Shown: positions 13,000 through 26,687 of the stretch, in pieces
Numbering within the stretch: the stretch's first letter is position 1
How the letters are laid out: each line of letters starts with the position of its first letter
From: Silurus meridionalis
Taxonomy: Eukaryota; Chordata; Actinopteri; Siluriformes; Siluridae
DNA: 64,000 nucleotides
Reading direction: 5' to 3'
NCBI RefSeq assembly: GCF_014805685.1
Contig: NC_060887.1
Location: 28,589,463 to 28,653,462, forward strand
Made by a program: the position numbers and the translations under genes
The notes under the pieces: model-generated
What the model was told of the DNA's origin: nothing
Database searches by the model: none
The model's input: only the letters and a program-made list of their open reading frames with translations

Positions 13000-13747
13000 A
13001 CATACTCCAACTATTCAAAACATTATGACAACATTATGACTGGTGAAGTAAATATTTTTCTTACGGCTTCTCCCATTAGGGGTCGCTATAGAGGATCATC
13101 TGTCTCCATACTACTCTGTCCTCTACATCTGCCTCTTTCAAACCAACTACCTGCATGACTTCCCTCACCACATCCATAAACCTCCTCCTTAGCCTTCCTC
13201 TTTTCCTCCTTTCTGGTGGCTCCATCCTCAACATGCTCCTACAGATATCCTCCATGTCCCTCCTCTGCACGTGTCCAAACCATCTCAAATGATTGATGAA
13301 GTAAAAAACACTGATTATTTCTTCATCATGGCAGCTGTTAGTGTGTGGGATATATTAGACAGCAAGTGAACATTTTGTCCCTAAGTTGATTGTGTGTTAG
13401 AAGCAGAAAAAATGGCCAGACGTAAGGATTTGAGTGAATTTGGCAAGGTGTAAATGGTAATGGACAGATGACAGGGTCAGAGCATCTCCAAAACAGCAGC
13501 TGTTGTGAAATTTTCCCGGTCTGCCGCGGTCAGTATCTATCAAAAGTGGTCCAATGAATCTCATTGATGCACGTGGGAGCGAAGGCTGGTCCGTGTGGTC
13601 TGAGCCAACAGATGAGCTCCTGTAGCTCAAATTGCTGAAGAAGTTAATAGCTGTAATGCTCGACAGGTCAGAGCCGTTTTGGCAGCAAAAGGGGGACCAA
13701 AACAATATTAGGCAGGTGGCCATAATGTTATGACTGATATTGGTGTC
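13000..13747 (+). mobile_element. Internally deleted Tc1-like element with nested LINE
   Basis: Inverted ends are visible: 'aacattatgac' near 13018-13028 and 'cataatgttatgac' near 13721-13734. Inside, 13410-13560 resembles the N-terminus of a Tc1-like transposase (a degraded M-A-R-R-K-D-L-S-E-F-type start at about 13412 with a helix-turn-helix region). The sequence then jumps to the C-terminal end 'gttttggcagcaaaaggggg'. The central catalytic region is missing. A LINE tail has inserted into its left end. Frameshifts and stops make it a dead copy. The family is recognised from common fish repeats. Confidence 0.6.
13055..13288 (-). mobile_element. LINE 3' tail nested in a Tc1-like element
   Basis: The minus strand encodes 'MRWFGHVQRRDMEDICRSML' and 'KRGRLRRRFMDVV', the same LINE C-terminal tail as at 11925-12497. 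It is flanked by near-identical target copies, 'tggtgaagtaaa' before and 'tgatgaagtaaa' after, which look like an 11-12 bp target-site duplication within the host Tc1-like element. Insertion therefore followed that element's arrival. Confidence 0.7.
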
Positions 13748-15295
13748 TGATTTGCAATTGTGTATAGAATCTGAACAAAATAAGTTCAGCTCTAGGTAAT
13801 ACCAATTACAAATATAAAGAAAGATTCCTATTCAGCATTTATACATTTTCTGAGTATGTTGAGAAGTGCCAGAGTGAACACTGACATGCATATTTACAAA
13901 TTTCAGACACAGTGTCCAGATATAAATTAATATATTTTTTCTAGCTTCCTAAATGTATAAAGTAAGTACAAATGTATGTAAATGTGCACATAATTCATCT
14001 TATAATTTAACCCGGAATATAATTTAGTAAAACCTTAAGGTATTGTGGTATTGTCTTTTAGGACAATGAAATATTAAAGTATTATGCAAAAGGACAAGTA
14101 AAGAACTTTAGTGAAACTTTACATTTAGGGGTATTCATGCAAAAGATATACTGCAAAAATGTATGTTGTTATAAAACATTTATAATTATCAGGTCTGCAA
14201 ATGTCATTAAATAATTATATGATAAATCTGTTACAAATTTGTCTATGTTCTGTTTTTATTATACCACATCATAGTCACAGGATGTTACATGGTTCATTGA
14301 GTTTGCAGTACTTAAAACATGGTGATGTGGACTGAGATATTTTTATAGTTATGTATGCAGAAATAAATGATTTAACAATGCATTAGGTCTGACTTGTCCT
14401 GGTTATGTCATAAGTGTCATTTCAGAGAAATGCAAAGATAAAATATTGATCAGGATGTTTTATTATGTACTTTTGCCCTGAAAGAGTGACAGAGATTCTA
14501 CAGGCCCTCTCAGGAATAGAACGTTATATAAAAAAAAACATAATCAATGTTTGTAATGGTAGAGGTAATAATTATACAGTATGTTCACCCTGAATTAGAC
14601 AAATTTCTAATCAGCTTCGGCCTGAGCGTAAACAGAATTTACATGTATACATGTTACGAGCTGGAGCTCATCATACATGTACAATATCTGATATTTACAT
14701 ATGACTGAACAGGGCACAGAAGTATGTAGATAAAAGGTATGGCTTAACAATAGAATACTTAATTTAATGTCACATGTAGTGACATTAAATTAACCCTTGT
14801 CTATCTAATCTATTATCATGTATAATGTAATCCAGTTCTTGAAGTGCATTTTTAAAGCTGTGTATAATTAGAATGAAATGTAAATCTCCAGTACATGCAG
14901 CTTGACAAATTCTTGACAAAATCTACTCAAATGTGGCATGCTTTGCATCCATAAAAATATATTCTGCAAATAGGTGCAAAAACAACTCACATGTAGTGTG
15001 TTTATTTCTAGCAGAACCTCAAATTAACAATAAATAATCGTGTAATGGATGTGGTGTTAGGTCACAGTATATCAGTTAACAGTATATACATTATAGAACT
15101 GTGTATACACATTTATGGGTAGAAAATTTTTAGAGAGGGTGCTGAAGAAAGGCATCCTCACATAGACAGCTAATTCACAGCTGATGGGAAATCAACATTA
15201 CAGTGCTAAAGTTAGATGATAACAGATAGTCTGTGTTGCAGAGCAAACTCTGTTTAATATAATTTGCAGGAAGAGCAAAATAAATAGATATTTTA

Positions 15296-15302
<7 letters not shown>
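13748..15302. other. Intergenic DNA with one strong hairpin, no gene
   Basis: AT-rich, with no recognisable coding sequence. The only structure seen is the inverted repeat listed separately at 14759-14793. Confidence 0.5.
14759..14793. repeat. Perfect 15-bp inverted repeat (hairpin)
   Basis: Left arm TTAATTTAATGTCAC and right arm GTGACATTAAATTAA are perfect reverse complements separated by five bases. The arms are too short and the context too plain to name a transposon. It could form a cruciform or an RNA hairpin. Confidence 0.9.

Positions 15303-15375
<73 letters not shown>
15303..15375. repeat. (TA)n tract, left part, split by Tc1 insertion
   Basis: About 36 TA units end exactly where the Tc1 element begins. 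The tract resumes at 16975 on the other side. Confidence 0.95.
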
Positions 15376-17081
<1,706 letters not shown>

Positions 17082-17201
17082 AGGACAGTAAATCTGTACT
17101 GCTATACAAGCTGTTATTGACTAATCTGAAATATATCCAGGTTTTATTTCTAATTTATTGTCCATTGAAAATTTACTGAAATGGTTGCTGAAAAGTGAGC
17201 G

Positions 17202-17210
<9 letters not shown>

Positions 17211-17281
<71 letters not shown>
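17211..17281. repeat. (TA)n microsatellite
   Basis: About 35 TA units after a short GT run. Confidence 0.96.
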
Positions 17282-17284
<3 letters not shown>

Positions 17285-17600
17285 TCTAGTTAATTTCTGC
17301 ATAATGATAATGTCAGGTCAACTGGTAGTTAAATATGAACACATGCCACCCAAATCCTGTTATCTTCACTTAACTCCTGAGTACAATCCTGGTAATAGGA
17401 GACATTCAATTCGCATTTAAAAGCATTTTACCATATTGATCCAATATTCAAACAATACTGAAAGATGTAGCACATGAGAGACAGCATGATATAGAAGAAA
17501 AGTGAAAGAGAGGAAAGATTCAAAGCAGGACAGAAATTATATTACATTTCTATATTTTAAATATCTACTATAGAGTTAAAGGGACATGAGAGAGAGACAG

Positions 17601-17699
<99 letters not shown>

Positions 17700-17700
17700 T
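17601..17700. repeat. (GATA)n followed by (GA)n
   Basis: About 18 GATA units pass directly into about 13 GA units. Confidence 0.96.
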
Positions 17701-18341
17701 GAGAACCAATAATGGCAGTTTACAATAAACACTAGTTTTGTTCTAAAGGTCATCTACACCTGGATGCTTAGACAGAGGGAAAGAGTAAGAGAAAAAATAG
17801 CAGACAGTAATAAACAAGGCTTGAGTATTACACAGGGAGAGATAAATGATGCAAAGATTGTGACTTACAATAAAAAAAAGTAAATTAATGAATGAAAATA
17901 CAGTATATAATAGCAGCAGCATTCATCACGTCATTAAAAAAAGCACTAAATTTAACTTTTTTTATTAGGGCGATTTTTTAAGTCACGGTTTTGTTCAGTC
18001 TCGTTACGGTTAGAGGGAAGAAATGCGAAACAATTTTTGCTTGCCTTTTTTTATTATTGTTATTATTATTGACATTTGTGATCATTAACATTTGAACAGT
18101 TTAAATTTGTAAAGCATCATTTTATTAAAAGACTGCTTGGTTAAAAAAATATATAAAAATATAATATTTTATAATATTTTATTAAAATAAAATAGAATAA
18201 ATCAAATTAATGCAATACACTTTTTTTTATTATTTTGATTTAAATTAAGAAGTTGTCACCAATTAAATATAATAAATTAATTATAATAAATACATGGAAA
18301 AATTAATTAAATGGTGTACATTTGTTAGACCCCATTTGGGT

Positions 18342-18346
<5 letters not shown>

Positions 18347-18393
<47 letters not shown>
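18347..18393. repeat. (TG)n microsatellite
   Basis: About 23 TG units. Confidence 0.96.
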
Positions 18394-18395
<2 letters not shown>

Positions 18396-18919
18396 ACATT
18401 TACTATGTAATTTTTTAAAGATATGATCTACTTACCTGTTCTGCTCATTTTAATATTCTTTAACAAATACCTTCATTCCTTCCATCTTTCATTCATTCAC
18501 TTTCTCGATATGTGGAATTGTCAGGATTTTCTCCTTTTAAGAGAAATTCTTAAACAAATGTTTACATAAAATGCTAAAGAATTCATAGAGCTAGGATACC
18601 CCTGATATTATTGTGTATTGTGTTTCATGTAATGAAATTTTCATTAGTAATAATAATAAAACAAAAATTCGCTCAAAGTGCAAGCCGGAGTCTAAAAAAA
18701 CTTGCAGCCTGCCACTTAATACGTTCGTGAGGGAACTCAGATTTTATGTTCTGCAGGTAAAAAGCATTGCATTCTGTACACATGTGTACCAAACTGAAAA
18801 AAAAACATGTACTGAAAGATTTCGATACAAATACTTGCAACATTACACCCCTGATGTATATTAATTCCACCAAATAAGAAATAATGTACACAGAAATATA
18901 TTCATCTTCAGAAAGCAAT

Positions 18920-19275
18920 TTATTGTGGTCAGGGTGCTGGTGGAGCCAAAACCTGTCCCAGTATCACCAGGCACATAGCAGAAGTACACCATGGGCTCGC
19001 TGACAGAGCATTGTAGGGCTACACACACATATTCACATACTGTACACTCACAAACAGAGGCCATTTTAAAATAGGTCATCTACCTATTGGTGTGTTTTGA
19101 GGAGGTGTGAAGAAACCAGGGAACCTGGAGGAAACCAATACAAACATAAGGAGAATATAAGAATAGAGATAACACAGAAATACTGCACAGACAGCAACCG
19201 AAGCTCAGGATCATACCAGGGATCTTGGAGATGTGAGACAGCAATACTACTCACTGCAGCATAAGTAATAGCAGT
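18920..19275 (+). repeat. Degraded interspersed repeat (family A)
   Basis: The sequence follows a common fish repeat: a region describing 'aaccagggaacctggaggaaacc', then 'acagacagcaacc', 'gctcaggatcataccaggga' and 'gagatgtgagacagcaata'. The same order of landmarks recurs at 20350-20585 and 44455-44715, and in part near 46430-46530. It is heavily mutated, with no open frame. The class is not certain. Confidence 0.55.
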
Positions 19276-20242
19276 GATAACTGATATATACAGGGCTTAT
19301 GTCCAAGTGTTTTTGCTTTGAGTCATATGCAATTCATGAGTCATTAAACTGATACACAGACACTGATTTGTTTCTCTCAACATTGTTGTATCTCTTATTC
19401 TTTCTCTCGGTTTTATTGTTTTTTTACATATTCATCTACAATGTACTGCTGTTGAAGTGTGTATTTAGGCCAGTGTGACTCGTGTTTTTTCCCCAATTGT
19501 TTAGTTGTTGTGAAACTGAGGCATGAATAAAAGGTGGAACAACACAGTTTGGACTACATTAGTGTAAAGTAAGGCTGTTAAAAAGAAAGCAAAAATCTAA
19601 TTTAAACCACTGCATGGTGTATTAGTCAAGGCTCTAAACTCTCCTGGGGTGAGGGTTACTCACTGCTGAAAAACTCAAATAGCATGCAGAGGTTATTCAG
19701 ATAAAGAAACAACTTTGAAATAATATTTAATGCTCCAAACAAAATGCAAAAATACAAATGGCATTGCGTTTATTTTCCCAGGAACCTGGCTGTACATTAA
19801 GCGAATGTTTATAAACCATGTTAATATAAATAAACACTGACACTAACAGTTGCACTGATGCCTACAGTAAAGCAGATGCCAAAGAATATTCATTCTCTGA
19901 CTTTATTTATTGGTAAGATGCCTAATCTTTTCTTCTTTAGAAACCTTCAAATGATGTGAGGCTTTTACAGAACATTACAGTCAACATGATGTGCTAAACT
20001 TACATTACAATATAATTACTAACAATAATATTGATGTAAGAACCCACTAAGTTAGAAGAGTCTATCTCAGTGATTAGTGCTTAATATCAGATGGGGTAAT
20101 GACAAGTCAAATCTAGCCTGCAAGACTGAGCTGTGACAAAGCATCATTTTAAATGCTTAATGTGAACTGGACTTGTATCAAAACAGGTGTTATAAATCTT
20201 GGCAATAACGCTACCTTACCAAACTGACAAACAACCTTTTTA
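19276..20242. other. Intergenic DNA, no gene seen
   Basis: AT-rich unique-looking sequence with no recognised feature. Confidence 0.5.
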
Positions 20243-20276
20243 ACAAACAAACAAACAAACAAACAAACAAACAAAC
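20243..20276. repeat. (AAAC)n microsatellite
   Basis: About eight tetranucleotide units. Confidence 0.93.
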
Positions 20277-20349
20277 CTTTTTTAACATTTTCAGAAATTT
20301 CTTCAGGGAGCAGTTACATTTTTTTTTTTCAATACCCTAAATATAAAAC

Positions 20350-20585
20350 ACAGAATGTGTGCTGGATTCTGGTCAGGATGGTCAGAGTGGTCAAAGACAC
20401 AACCTAAATGGGAAAATTAATTAGTTGCAGGGCAAAACTTACTCACATCCATTCCTAGTGGCAATTAAGTGTAGGTAATCCTTGTAAAGGCATTTTTTGT
20501 TGTAAATAACAGGAAGATCACACAGAGTACCAAAATGTCACATAGACAGTAACCCAAGCTTAGTATCCAGCCAGAGCGCTAAGTT
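20350..20585 (+). repeat. Degraded interspersed repeat (family A)
   Basis: It carries 'cagggcaaaacttactcaca', 'ggcaattaagtgtaggtaat' and 'acatagacagtaacccaagc' in the same order as family A elsewhere in the window. Strongly decayed. Confidence 0.4.
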
Positions 20586-20639
20586 CATCTAATGAGATTA
20601 TGGAATCATTATTTCAATAGGAAACAATACAAAAACAAT

Positions 20640-21637
20640 TCCTATAATGTAAAATGTAAAATGTCATATACCTATATTTTATTCACAGTAGAACACAGAA
20701 AACATATACCGTGTTTAAATTGGGGGAATGTGCCATTTTGAGGAAAAATCTTTAAGGTAAATTTTGAATTAATTTCCCGCAACACATCTCAAAAAAAGTT
20801 GGAACAGTGCAATCAAAGGCTGGAATACTAAGTGTTCCAAAAAGAGAAACAGTTGAAGGAACATTTTGTAACTCATTAGGTTAACTAGCAATAGGTCAGT
20901 AACATGATTGGGCATAAAAGGTGTAGAGACTTTCAGAAGTAAAAATGGCAGCGTTTCACTTATCTGCGAATTGTAGAACAATTTCAGAATAATGTTCCTT
21001 AACATCGGATTACAAACACTTGTACTACGGTACAAAATATCATGAAAAGATTCTAAGAATCTGGAGAAATTATATATGTACAGGTTTTAGAGCAACAAAT
21101 GCTTTCAGTTTTCGGGGAAGGCCTTGCATATTTCAGCAAGACAATGCTAAATAACATACTGCATTAATCACAAAAGCAAGGTTTCATCTGGGTGCTGAAC
21201 TGGTCTGCCTGCAGTCCAGACCTTTCACCAGTTCAAAACATTTGGTACAACATGTAGCAAGAAATGTGACAAATAAGATCCAGGACTGTTAATTAAGAAT
21301 CCTATATCTGACACAAGTGGGACAACATTCCTGTCCCAAAACTCTAGCAACTGGTCTCATCAGTTCTCGAATGTATATAGTCTGTTGTTGAAAGAAGTTG
21401 GGATGCTACACAGTGGTAAACATGGCCCTGTCACAAAGGTTTTGAGATGTGTTGCAACCTTTCAATTTAAAATTTCTAATATTTATTTTCAAAAAATTGG
21501 TACATTTTCCAAAAATAATAATTTTATATGTTTTCTATTGTGAATATATTATGGGTTTATCATATTTTGCAAATCATAACATTCTGATTTTATTTACATT
21601 TTACATTTTTCCTAACTTTGGAATTGAGGTTTTAGTT
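20640..21637 (+). mobile_element. Internally deleted Tc1/mariner element
   Basis: A perfect 16-bp inverted pair, GCAACACATCTCAAAA at 20779 and its complement ending at 21455, sits at the inner ends of longer, decayed inverted repeats (about 20640-20795 and 21440-21637). Between them is the 5' part of a Tc1-like transposase region up to 'agaatctggagaaat' (about 21069). This joins to its C-terminal part, where translation gives 'GRPCIFQQDNA' and, after decay, 'NWSACSPDLSP'. The middle of the gene, including the first catalytic Asp, is deleted. The outer boundaries are approximate. Confidence 0.7.
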
Positions 21638-23034
21638 GTGGTCAGGAATCAACAAAAGAAACATAAAAGCTGTTTTAATGGGTTTATATGAAGCGGAAAA
21701 CATTTAACATCAAAATGATTTGTTGCTTGATCAACATTTCTGCACATTATTCCTTATTAACCTTTTTATGATTAACATTTTAAAATGTTAATCCTTCTTG
21801 CTATAATAATATTTAAATGCATTTCATTAGCCTGAGTTTACAGTCTGTGTTTCATGCACCATCTCTCGATACAAATAATTTTATATATGTATTGTAAACT
21901 AAAACTTTTATATTATATAGGTTTTACATGCATGAAGCAAGCGTGAGTCATACATGAGAAATTCAAGTAGAAAAGTATAGTTTGCGCACATGATAAACAT
22001 TGGGCTTTTTTTTAGGCCTATTTGCATTGCTTTAATCCATTGTAAAATCAGGTCAAACCTGGAAATTGTGTGGTGTTTGAATACCAGAATCTTAAAGACT
22101 ACTTTGACATCAGTTTCATGATTCTAGTTTATATTTGAGAAAATACTGCAAACATATGAATATCGTGACTTTATGATTTCGATACAAGGAACATTGAGTT
22201 AAGATGACATGGTACAACATACTATATGGTATTATACACTTATAATCAGTTGTGAAAAAAACCCCACTCAGGATTCCAGGATCACTTGAATGGAAAAAGG
22301 GTGCTTATGATTCTGACGATGAGTCATTGTGCTAGAGGGTGGACTTAGTTCAGATTTCAGGCACAAAGCATTACAGAGATTTCTAAACAGGCAAGATGTC
22401 TAAAAAGAAACATACAGTTGTAATAAAAACTTTTCATCCAAAGTCAAATGCAAACATAATGCGTCTCCCACAGGCAGATGAAATTTCAAATAAGATATTG
22501 CTATGTATTAAGTCAAACCATTATCCTGGTTAATATAAAAAAAGTGCAAGGACACTACCGTATAAAACACATGCTGTTGAGACAGCAAGTTAATTAACTA
22601 GAAAGAAACACACTAGTGGACAGGTGAAACAGCCACATATTGTTTTTCTACTGTAAATACAAAAATGGAACCTTGTAGAGAGATGTGCTACCACACTTCA
22701 AAACTGTTTTTTTTTGTTTGTTTCTTTTTGTTTTTTTCTCATTTTTACTTTGCTTATTAAATAACAATAATAAATGTTCCTTGCATGCCAGCAGGTTTTA
22801 ATGCTCTTCTCTGCAATGCAAGTTTTTTTTTCAATTCTTGGTCTCAGGAAGGCATTAAACATAATTCCAAAGAAAGGAAGATAATATATTCATTAGTACC
22901 CAAGGCCGCACAGCAAGTTAATGTATCCATTTTCACTCTGAAAGGGATAATATACATTGCTGTAATGTCTTTAGTATGTAATATCTCTATTAGACCTCAT
23001 GTTACAAGTTCTCTGATACAATCCGGTTGCTCAG
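21638..23034 (-). other. Presumed tmem200c 3'UTR and flank
   Basis: This stretch lies directly downstream of the tmem200c stop codon. No other gene is visible. A minus-strand AATAAA occurs near 21587-21592, within the repeat end next door, but no poly(A) site can be fixed with confidence, so the UTR length is unknown. Confidence 0.35.
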
Positions 23035-24645
23035 TTAGAGTTCTACACTCTCTATTTCCAGGTCCTCTAAAGTGTCTGAATGGGAAATCATCACCAGTTT
23101 TTCTTTGTTTGAGTACTGTCTGATCAAGCCATGATCAGATTCATTGAAGGCACCTTCCTCCTGGGCAAGGGGATTTTTTGAAACTTGCTCTTTCGATAAA
23201 AGTTCAGAAGAACTTCCACGACTGAAACTTGTCACATCGGTGGACTCAAAAGACTCCCCTCCAAGACCCTCAAGTTTAATATAACCCCCACTGCTCAGGC
23301 CCTCCAGTCGAGGACAGCTACGTCGCCTGGTTCGCTCAATGTGCAGATCCAAAGGGGTGGATGGACAGATTCCCAAGTCAATGGACCTTGAGTAGTCTGA
23401 CAGGGCACTTAAGGACAGGTGAGAGCCTGTCACCTTAGGGCCAGGTGAGGCAGGAAGGAGTTGCACCCGAGAGCCTTGAAGGGAGAGGTGTGGCATTTCC
23501 TGCAGGCTGTTGCTACCCTTATAAACTTCCACTGAGTCCATGGAAAGAATGGTTTGAGCGTGAGAAGTCTTCACTTTGGCTTTGGTGATACTCCCTGATG
23601 CTGCTAGAGACTCCAAGCAATGACGAACAGCATCTGAATCCAGACATTCACTTTTGAGCTCCCCGGTTTTATCTGAACCCCTTCTGTTTCCTGCTGACCT
23701 GTGGTTGAGCCTGATCAATGGTAATGTGAAAGCATTGACTGGGGAGGTCCCAAAAGTTTTGGTCTTCCATTGCTTGGCATCTGGTGACGGATCCCTGCAA
23801 ATGCTATACACTGTGTCTGTTATAGCAAGACTACGCAAAGGTAAGCCTTCCAGTTTTCCAGTAGATGACTTTCTGGATGAAGGCAGGCTATCCTGGTCCT
23901 GTTTGAACGAGCCTGAAGATGGCCACGAGCCCTTTGCTAGCATAGCAGCATTGTATACAGAGCTTGAATTGCCTTCTACCCCCTTTGATTGCATATAGTT
24001 CACAAATCCATTGAGTGAAGCATTGTCCTTGGATCGCAAACTGTGAATATCAATAACAGTTGAATAAATGTCCCTAAGGTTAATAATTTTTGTCTTTTTG
24101 TCCCTGTTTTCATGCAGTACTGCATTAGCGCAAATAAACAGGAAGATACCAATGCCCATAATCAATGGTCCAAACACTTTTAGTTTGTCTGAATGTAAGT
24201 GTCTGTTTAGAAACTCAGCAAAGACATTCAACTTTGGTGATTTCTCAGTTGTGCCATTAGTATAATTGGAGCTTAGAACATCTTGCTCCAGCTGATAAAC
24301 AAGCTTACCACTAGTGGTCCAGTTCAATACTTTGGGTCCTCCTCTGTCATTGGACCAAGCTGGTTTCTGTAAACCCTTTACTTTGACCAGTTCTGGGTAA
24401 GGAGAACTTCCTTTAGGCCAATAGCCTAGTACAGCCAAGGCAATCCCAACAAGCAGCACAATAATGCCCAGTCCAGCAATCAGCCCAGAGATAGAACATA
24501 GCTTCAATTTTCCTTTCACAACCACCACTTCATTCTTTCTCTTCTTCTTGGCTTTTCTTTTCCGCTTGTTCTCTGCCCGGTTTTTGGCACGGAGGGAATC
24601 TTGGCGTCTTGCTGAGATTCGCAGGAGGCCTCCAGTAGCAATCAT
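23035..24645 (-). CDS. tmem200c: Transmembrane protein 200C (TTMA), intronless coding region
   Basis: A 536-residue two-pass membrane protein of unknown molecular role. The open frame reaches a TTG at 24669, but the first ATG, at 24645, begins MIATGGLLRISARRQ, which matches my recollection of the start of vertebrate TMEM200C, so I chose it; an in-frame TAG lies just upstream. A basic stretch (about residues 27-37, RKRKAKKKRK) precedes transmembrane helix 1 (about 52-75, ending GYWPKG). The loop (about 79-155) has three N-glycosylation sequons (NWT, NYT, NGT), which suits a lumenal or extracellular position. Helix 2 spans about 157-177 and is followed by HENRDKKTKIINLRDIYSTV, a strongly conserved family signature. 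The rest is a long, serine-rich cytoplasmic tail ending LEIESVEL. TMEM200A was considered, but the N-terminus and the KLKLCSISGLI segment fit 200C. The tail is shorter than in the human protein (about 620 aa by recollection). No damage is seen. Confidence 0.96.
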   Translation of the reverse strand: MIATGGLLRISARRQDSLRAKNRAENKRKRKAKKKRKNEVVVVKGKLKLCSISGLIAGLGIIVLLVGIALAVLGYWPKGSSPYPELVKVKGLQKPAWSNDRGGPKVLNWTTSGKLVYQLEQDVLSSNYTNGTTEKSPKLNVFAEFLNRHLHSDKLKVFGPLIMGIGIFLFICANAVLHENRDKKTKIINLRDIYSTVIDIHSLRSKDNASLNGFVNYMQSKGVEGNSSSVYNAAMLAKGSWPSSGSFKQDQDSLPSSRKSSTGKLEGLPLRSLAITDTVYSICRDPSPDAKQWKTKTFGTSPVNAFTLPLIRLNHRSAGNRRGSDKTGELKSECLDSDAVRHCLESLAASGSITKAKVKTSHAQTILSMDSVEVYKGSNSLQEMPHLSLQGSRVQLLPASPGPKVTGSHLSLSALSDYSRSIDLGICPSTPLDLHIERTRRRSCPRLEGLSSGGYIKLEGLGGESFESTDVTSFSRGSSSELLSKEQVSKNPLAQEEGAFNESDHGLIRQYSNKEKLVMISHSDTLEDLEIESVEL

Positions 24646-24680
24646 AATGAGGCCTGAACTGGTGGTCAACTAATCATCCT
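24646..24680 (-). other. tmem200c: 5'UTR start of tmem200c coding exon, splice acceptor
   Basis: On the minus strand a pyrimidine-rich run (ttcttgctctgtctttctg) leads to atgcag at 24684-24679. The AG is at 24680-24679, so the exon would begin at 24678, 33 bases before the ATG at 24645. This is a good 3' splice site and implies at least one upstream noncoding exon. A matching donor candidate is at 41915-41914. Confidence 0.6.
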
Positions 24681-24859
24681 GCATTTGACAGAAAGACAGA
24701 GCAAGAATCAGACTATTAGAGTAAATTCACAAGTTTTATTTAAATGAAGAGACAAAAACATATACACTATATGCAGAGTTCATCATCACACCTAAATATG
24801 AACCTTAACTAAACACAAAAGAGAAGCACAATATTGTCTTTGTAGGCAGTGGTTTTAAG

Positions 24860-25190
24860 GACACATTTCACTAAACATATTCCAGCACTGACAATGCCCC
24901 TGGGCACAAAGTGAGGTCCATGAAGACATAACTTTCCAAAGTTGCTGTGTAAGAAATTGAGTAGCCTGCACCTCAACCTCAGTGAACACACAGAGAACTG
25001 GAACAATGACTTATCCACAGCCTTCTTCACCCAAAATCTGGTCCCTGATCTCACAAATGCTCTTGCAGCTGACTGACACATGCCAAAATCTAGTGGCAAA
25101 TCTTCCCAGAGGAGTGGAGGTGATTACAACAGGGAATAAATCTGGAATGAGCTGTTTAAAAAGCACATATGGGTGTGACAGTCAAGCCAC
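24860..25190 (+). mobile_element. Decayed Tc1-like transposon remnant (family C)
   Basis: The sequence runs through landmarks of a common fish element: 'gacaatgcccctgggcacaa', 'gtccatgaagacat', 'gatctcacaaatgctcttg', 'ccagaggagtggaggtgatt' and 'aagcacatatgggtgtgaca'. One frame yields 'QNLVANLPRGVEVI', resembling the C-terminal tail of Tc1-like transposases. Neither terminus is intact. A copy in the other orientation lies at 43540-43985. Confidence 0.5.
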
Positions 25191-26079
25191 CACCACCCAC
25201 AACAACAACAATAAACACTTCAGTAATAACAATAATGATGATGATGATGATGATGATGAAGAAACAGTCTCTGCTTTACAGAAATGCTTTTATTGCTTCA
25301 GTCAGGGTGAATATGTACTGATTTCTGCATACAATGTGAGAATTATAAGCATGTGTTCATTTTGCTGGGTTGAAGGCTTAACTGCATAATATATCTCTGA
25401 ATGATGTTCAAATGTAAGACCTATATATCATAAATGTTTTATTGCAAACAAGTAAACAGCATAGCTATGCAAAGCATCTGCATATAAAGAAGCCAAAGAG
25501 TAAATAATAAACTGGAGCATATGTTGCTGTGTAACAGTGTCAAATCAGTCCTAGTGGTGGTGGGAGGGTGGCTTGTGCATGTACAGTATACATGATTTAA
25601 CTACTTTAGATAAATGATATCTGAAAAGGCATGCTAGTTGAGCAGATGGTAAGAAATCTGTTCATTTGCTGTAGGAATGTGAGGAATTAAAGGATAGCGG
25701 CATTGTCACTGTGAACGTATGCGTGCAGTGTAGTGGTATGGTGTCTGATGCAGACCTGGAGAGTGAGCCAGATTAACAGCTGTGTGTGGGAGACCAGGAG
25801 AGCACTTATACTCTGCCTCCCAGACAGATGTGTCTGCAAACAAGATGTAATATACAACCGCAAACTACCCAGACACAAAAATGTGATGGCCCTTCTCTGT
25901 GCCCTTCAGGAAAATGACAAATTATTTGAAATGTTCCTATGTGGTTTCTGGGAATATTCTTCACTTACATTTAGACTTCTATAGCTAAATAAAATCAAAA
26001 CTTGAATTTATTATCCTCATGGCACAAATCAAATGCAAAAAAAAGCATTACATCTAAGCATGATCCTGCTTCTACTTCG
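25191..26079. other. Noncoding DNA, short (GAT)n
   Basis: No gene seen. A (GAT)n run of about eight units lies at 25235-25258. If the exon at 41916 belongs to tmem200c, this is intronic. Confidence 0.45.
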
Positions 26080-26505
26080 TTAGAAACATCTGTACACATG
26101 CACAGTCATGCAATTATCCAATCAGCCAATCATTTGGCAACAGAGAAATGAATGAGCTCATGCAGACACACGTCATGAGCTTCATTTTAATGTTCACATC
26201 AAACTTCACGGTTAAAAAAAATTTATCTCAGTAACTGTGGCATGGTTCTTAATGCAAGAAGGGCTGGTTTAAGTCTGTCAGAAACTACTGGGAAATGCCT
26301 TCTTGATAAAAGATGTGGCAGAAAGTCTACTGTAAACCAAATTAGCACTTTTTTACAATTTTGGTGAGCATAAAAAAAAATCTCTGAATGCACAATTGTA
26401 TAAAACCATACTAGCTTCTACTTTTGTCAGCCAAGAACAGGAATCTGAGAAAGAGGAGCGGGCACAGGCTCAGCCAAACTGAACAGGTGAAGTGATGATG
26501 TATAT
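26080..26505 (+). mobile_element. Degraded Tc1-like transposon (family B)
   Basis: The left part (26094-26310) matches the family B start, with 'tgcaattatccaatcagcca' and 'gtggcatggttctt'. After a deletion it resumes at about 26428 with 'gtcagccaagaacaggaatc' and 'gggcacaggctc', a later part of the same transposase region. No open frame survives. Confidence 0.55.
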
Positions 26506-26687
26506 AGGTGATTTATAGATAGTTTATACACTATTCATAAAGATTAGTTTGAAAGAAAAAAAAAAACACGATTTGTGTTGAGGCTGTGATTCCCAATCAA
26601 ATCTTTACTTCCCTACTTTAAACTGTCCTTGTGTGTTTTTTATGTATTTAGTTTATTGTGTGAGCACTTAGAACAGAACTTAGAACA

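Noticed and set aside
23654..23998. 114-aa plus-strand frame
   Set aside because: Antisense shadow of the tmem200c coding region.
24646..24669. Use of TTG at 24669 as the tmem200c start
   Set aside because: Not an ATG; the ATG at 24645 matches the family N-terminus as I recall it.
24982..25389. 135-aa plus-strand frame with poly-Asn/Asp
   Set aside because: Covers a decayed Tc1-like remnant and AAC/GAT repeats.
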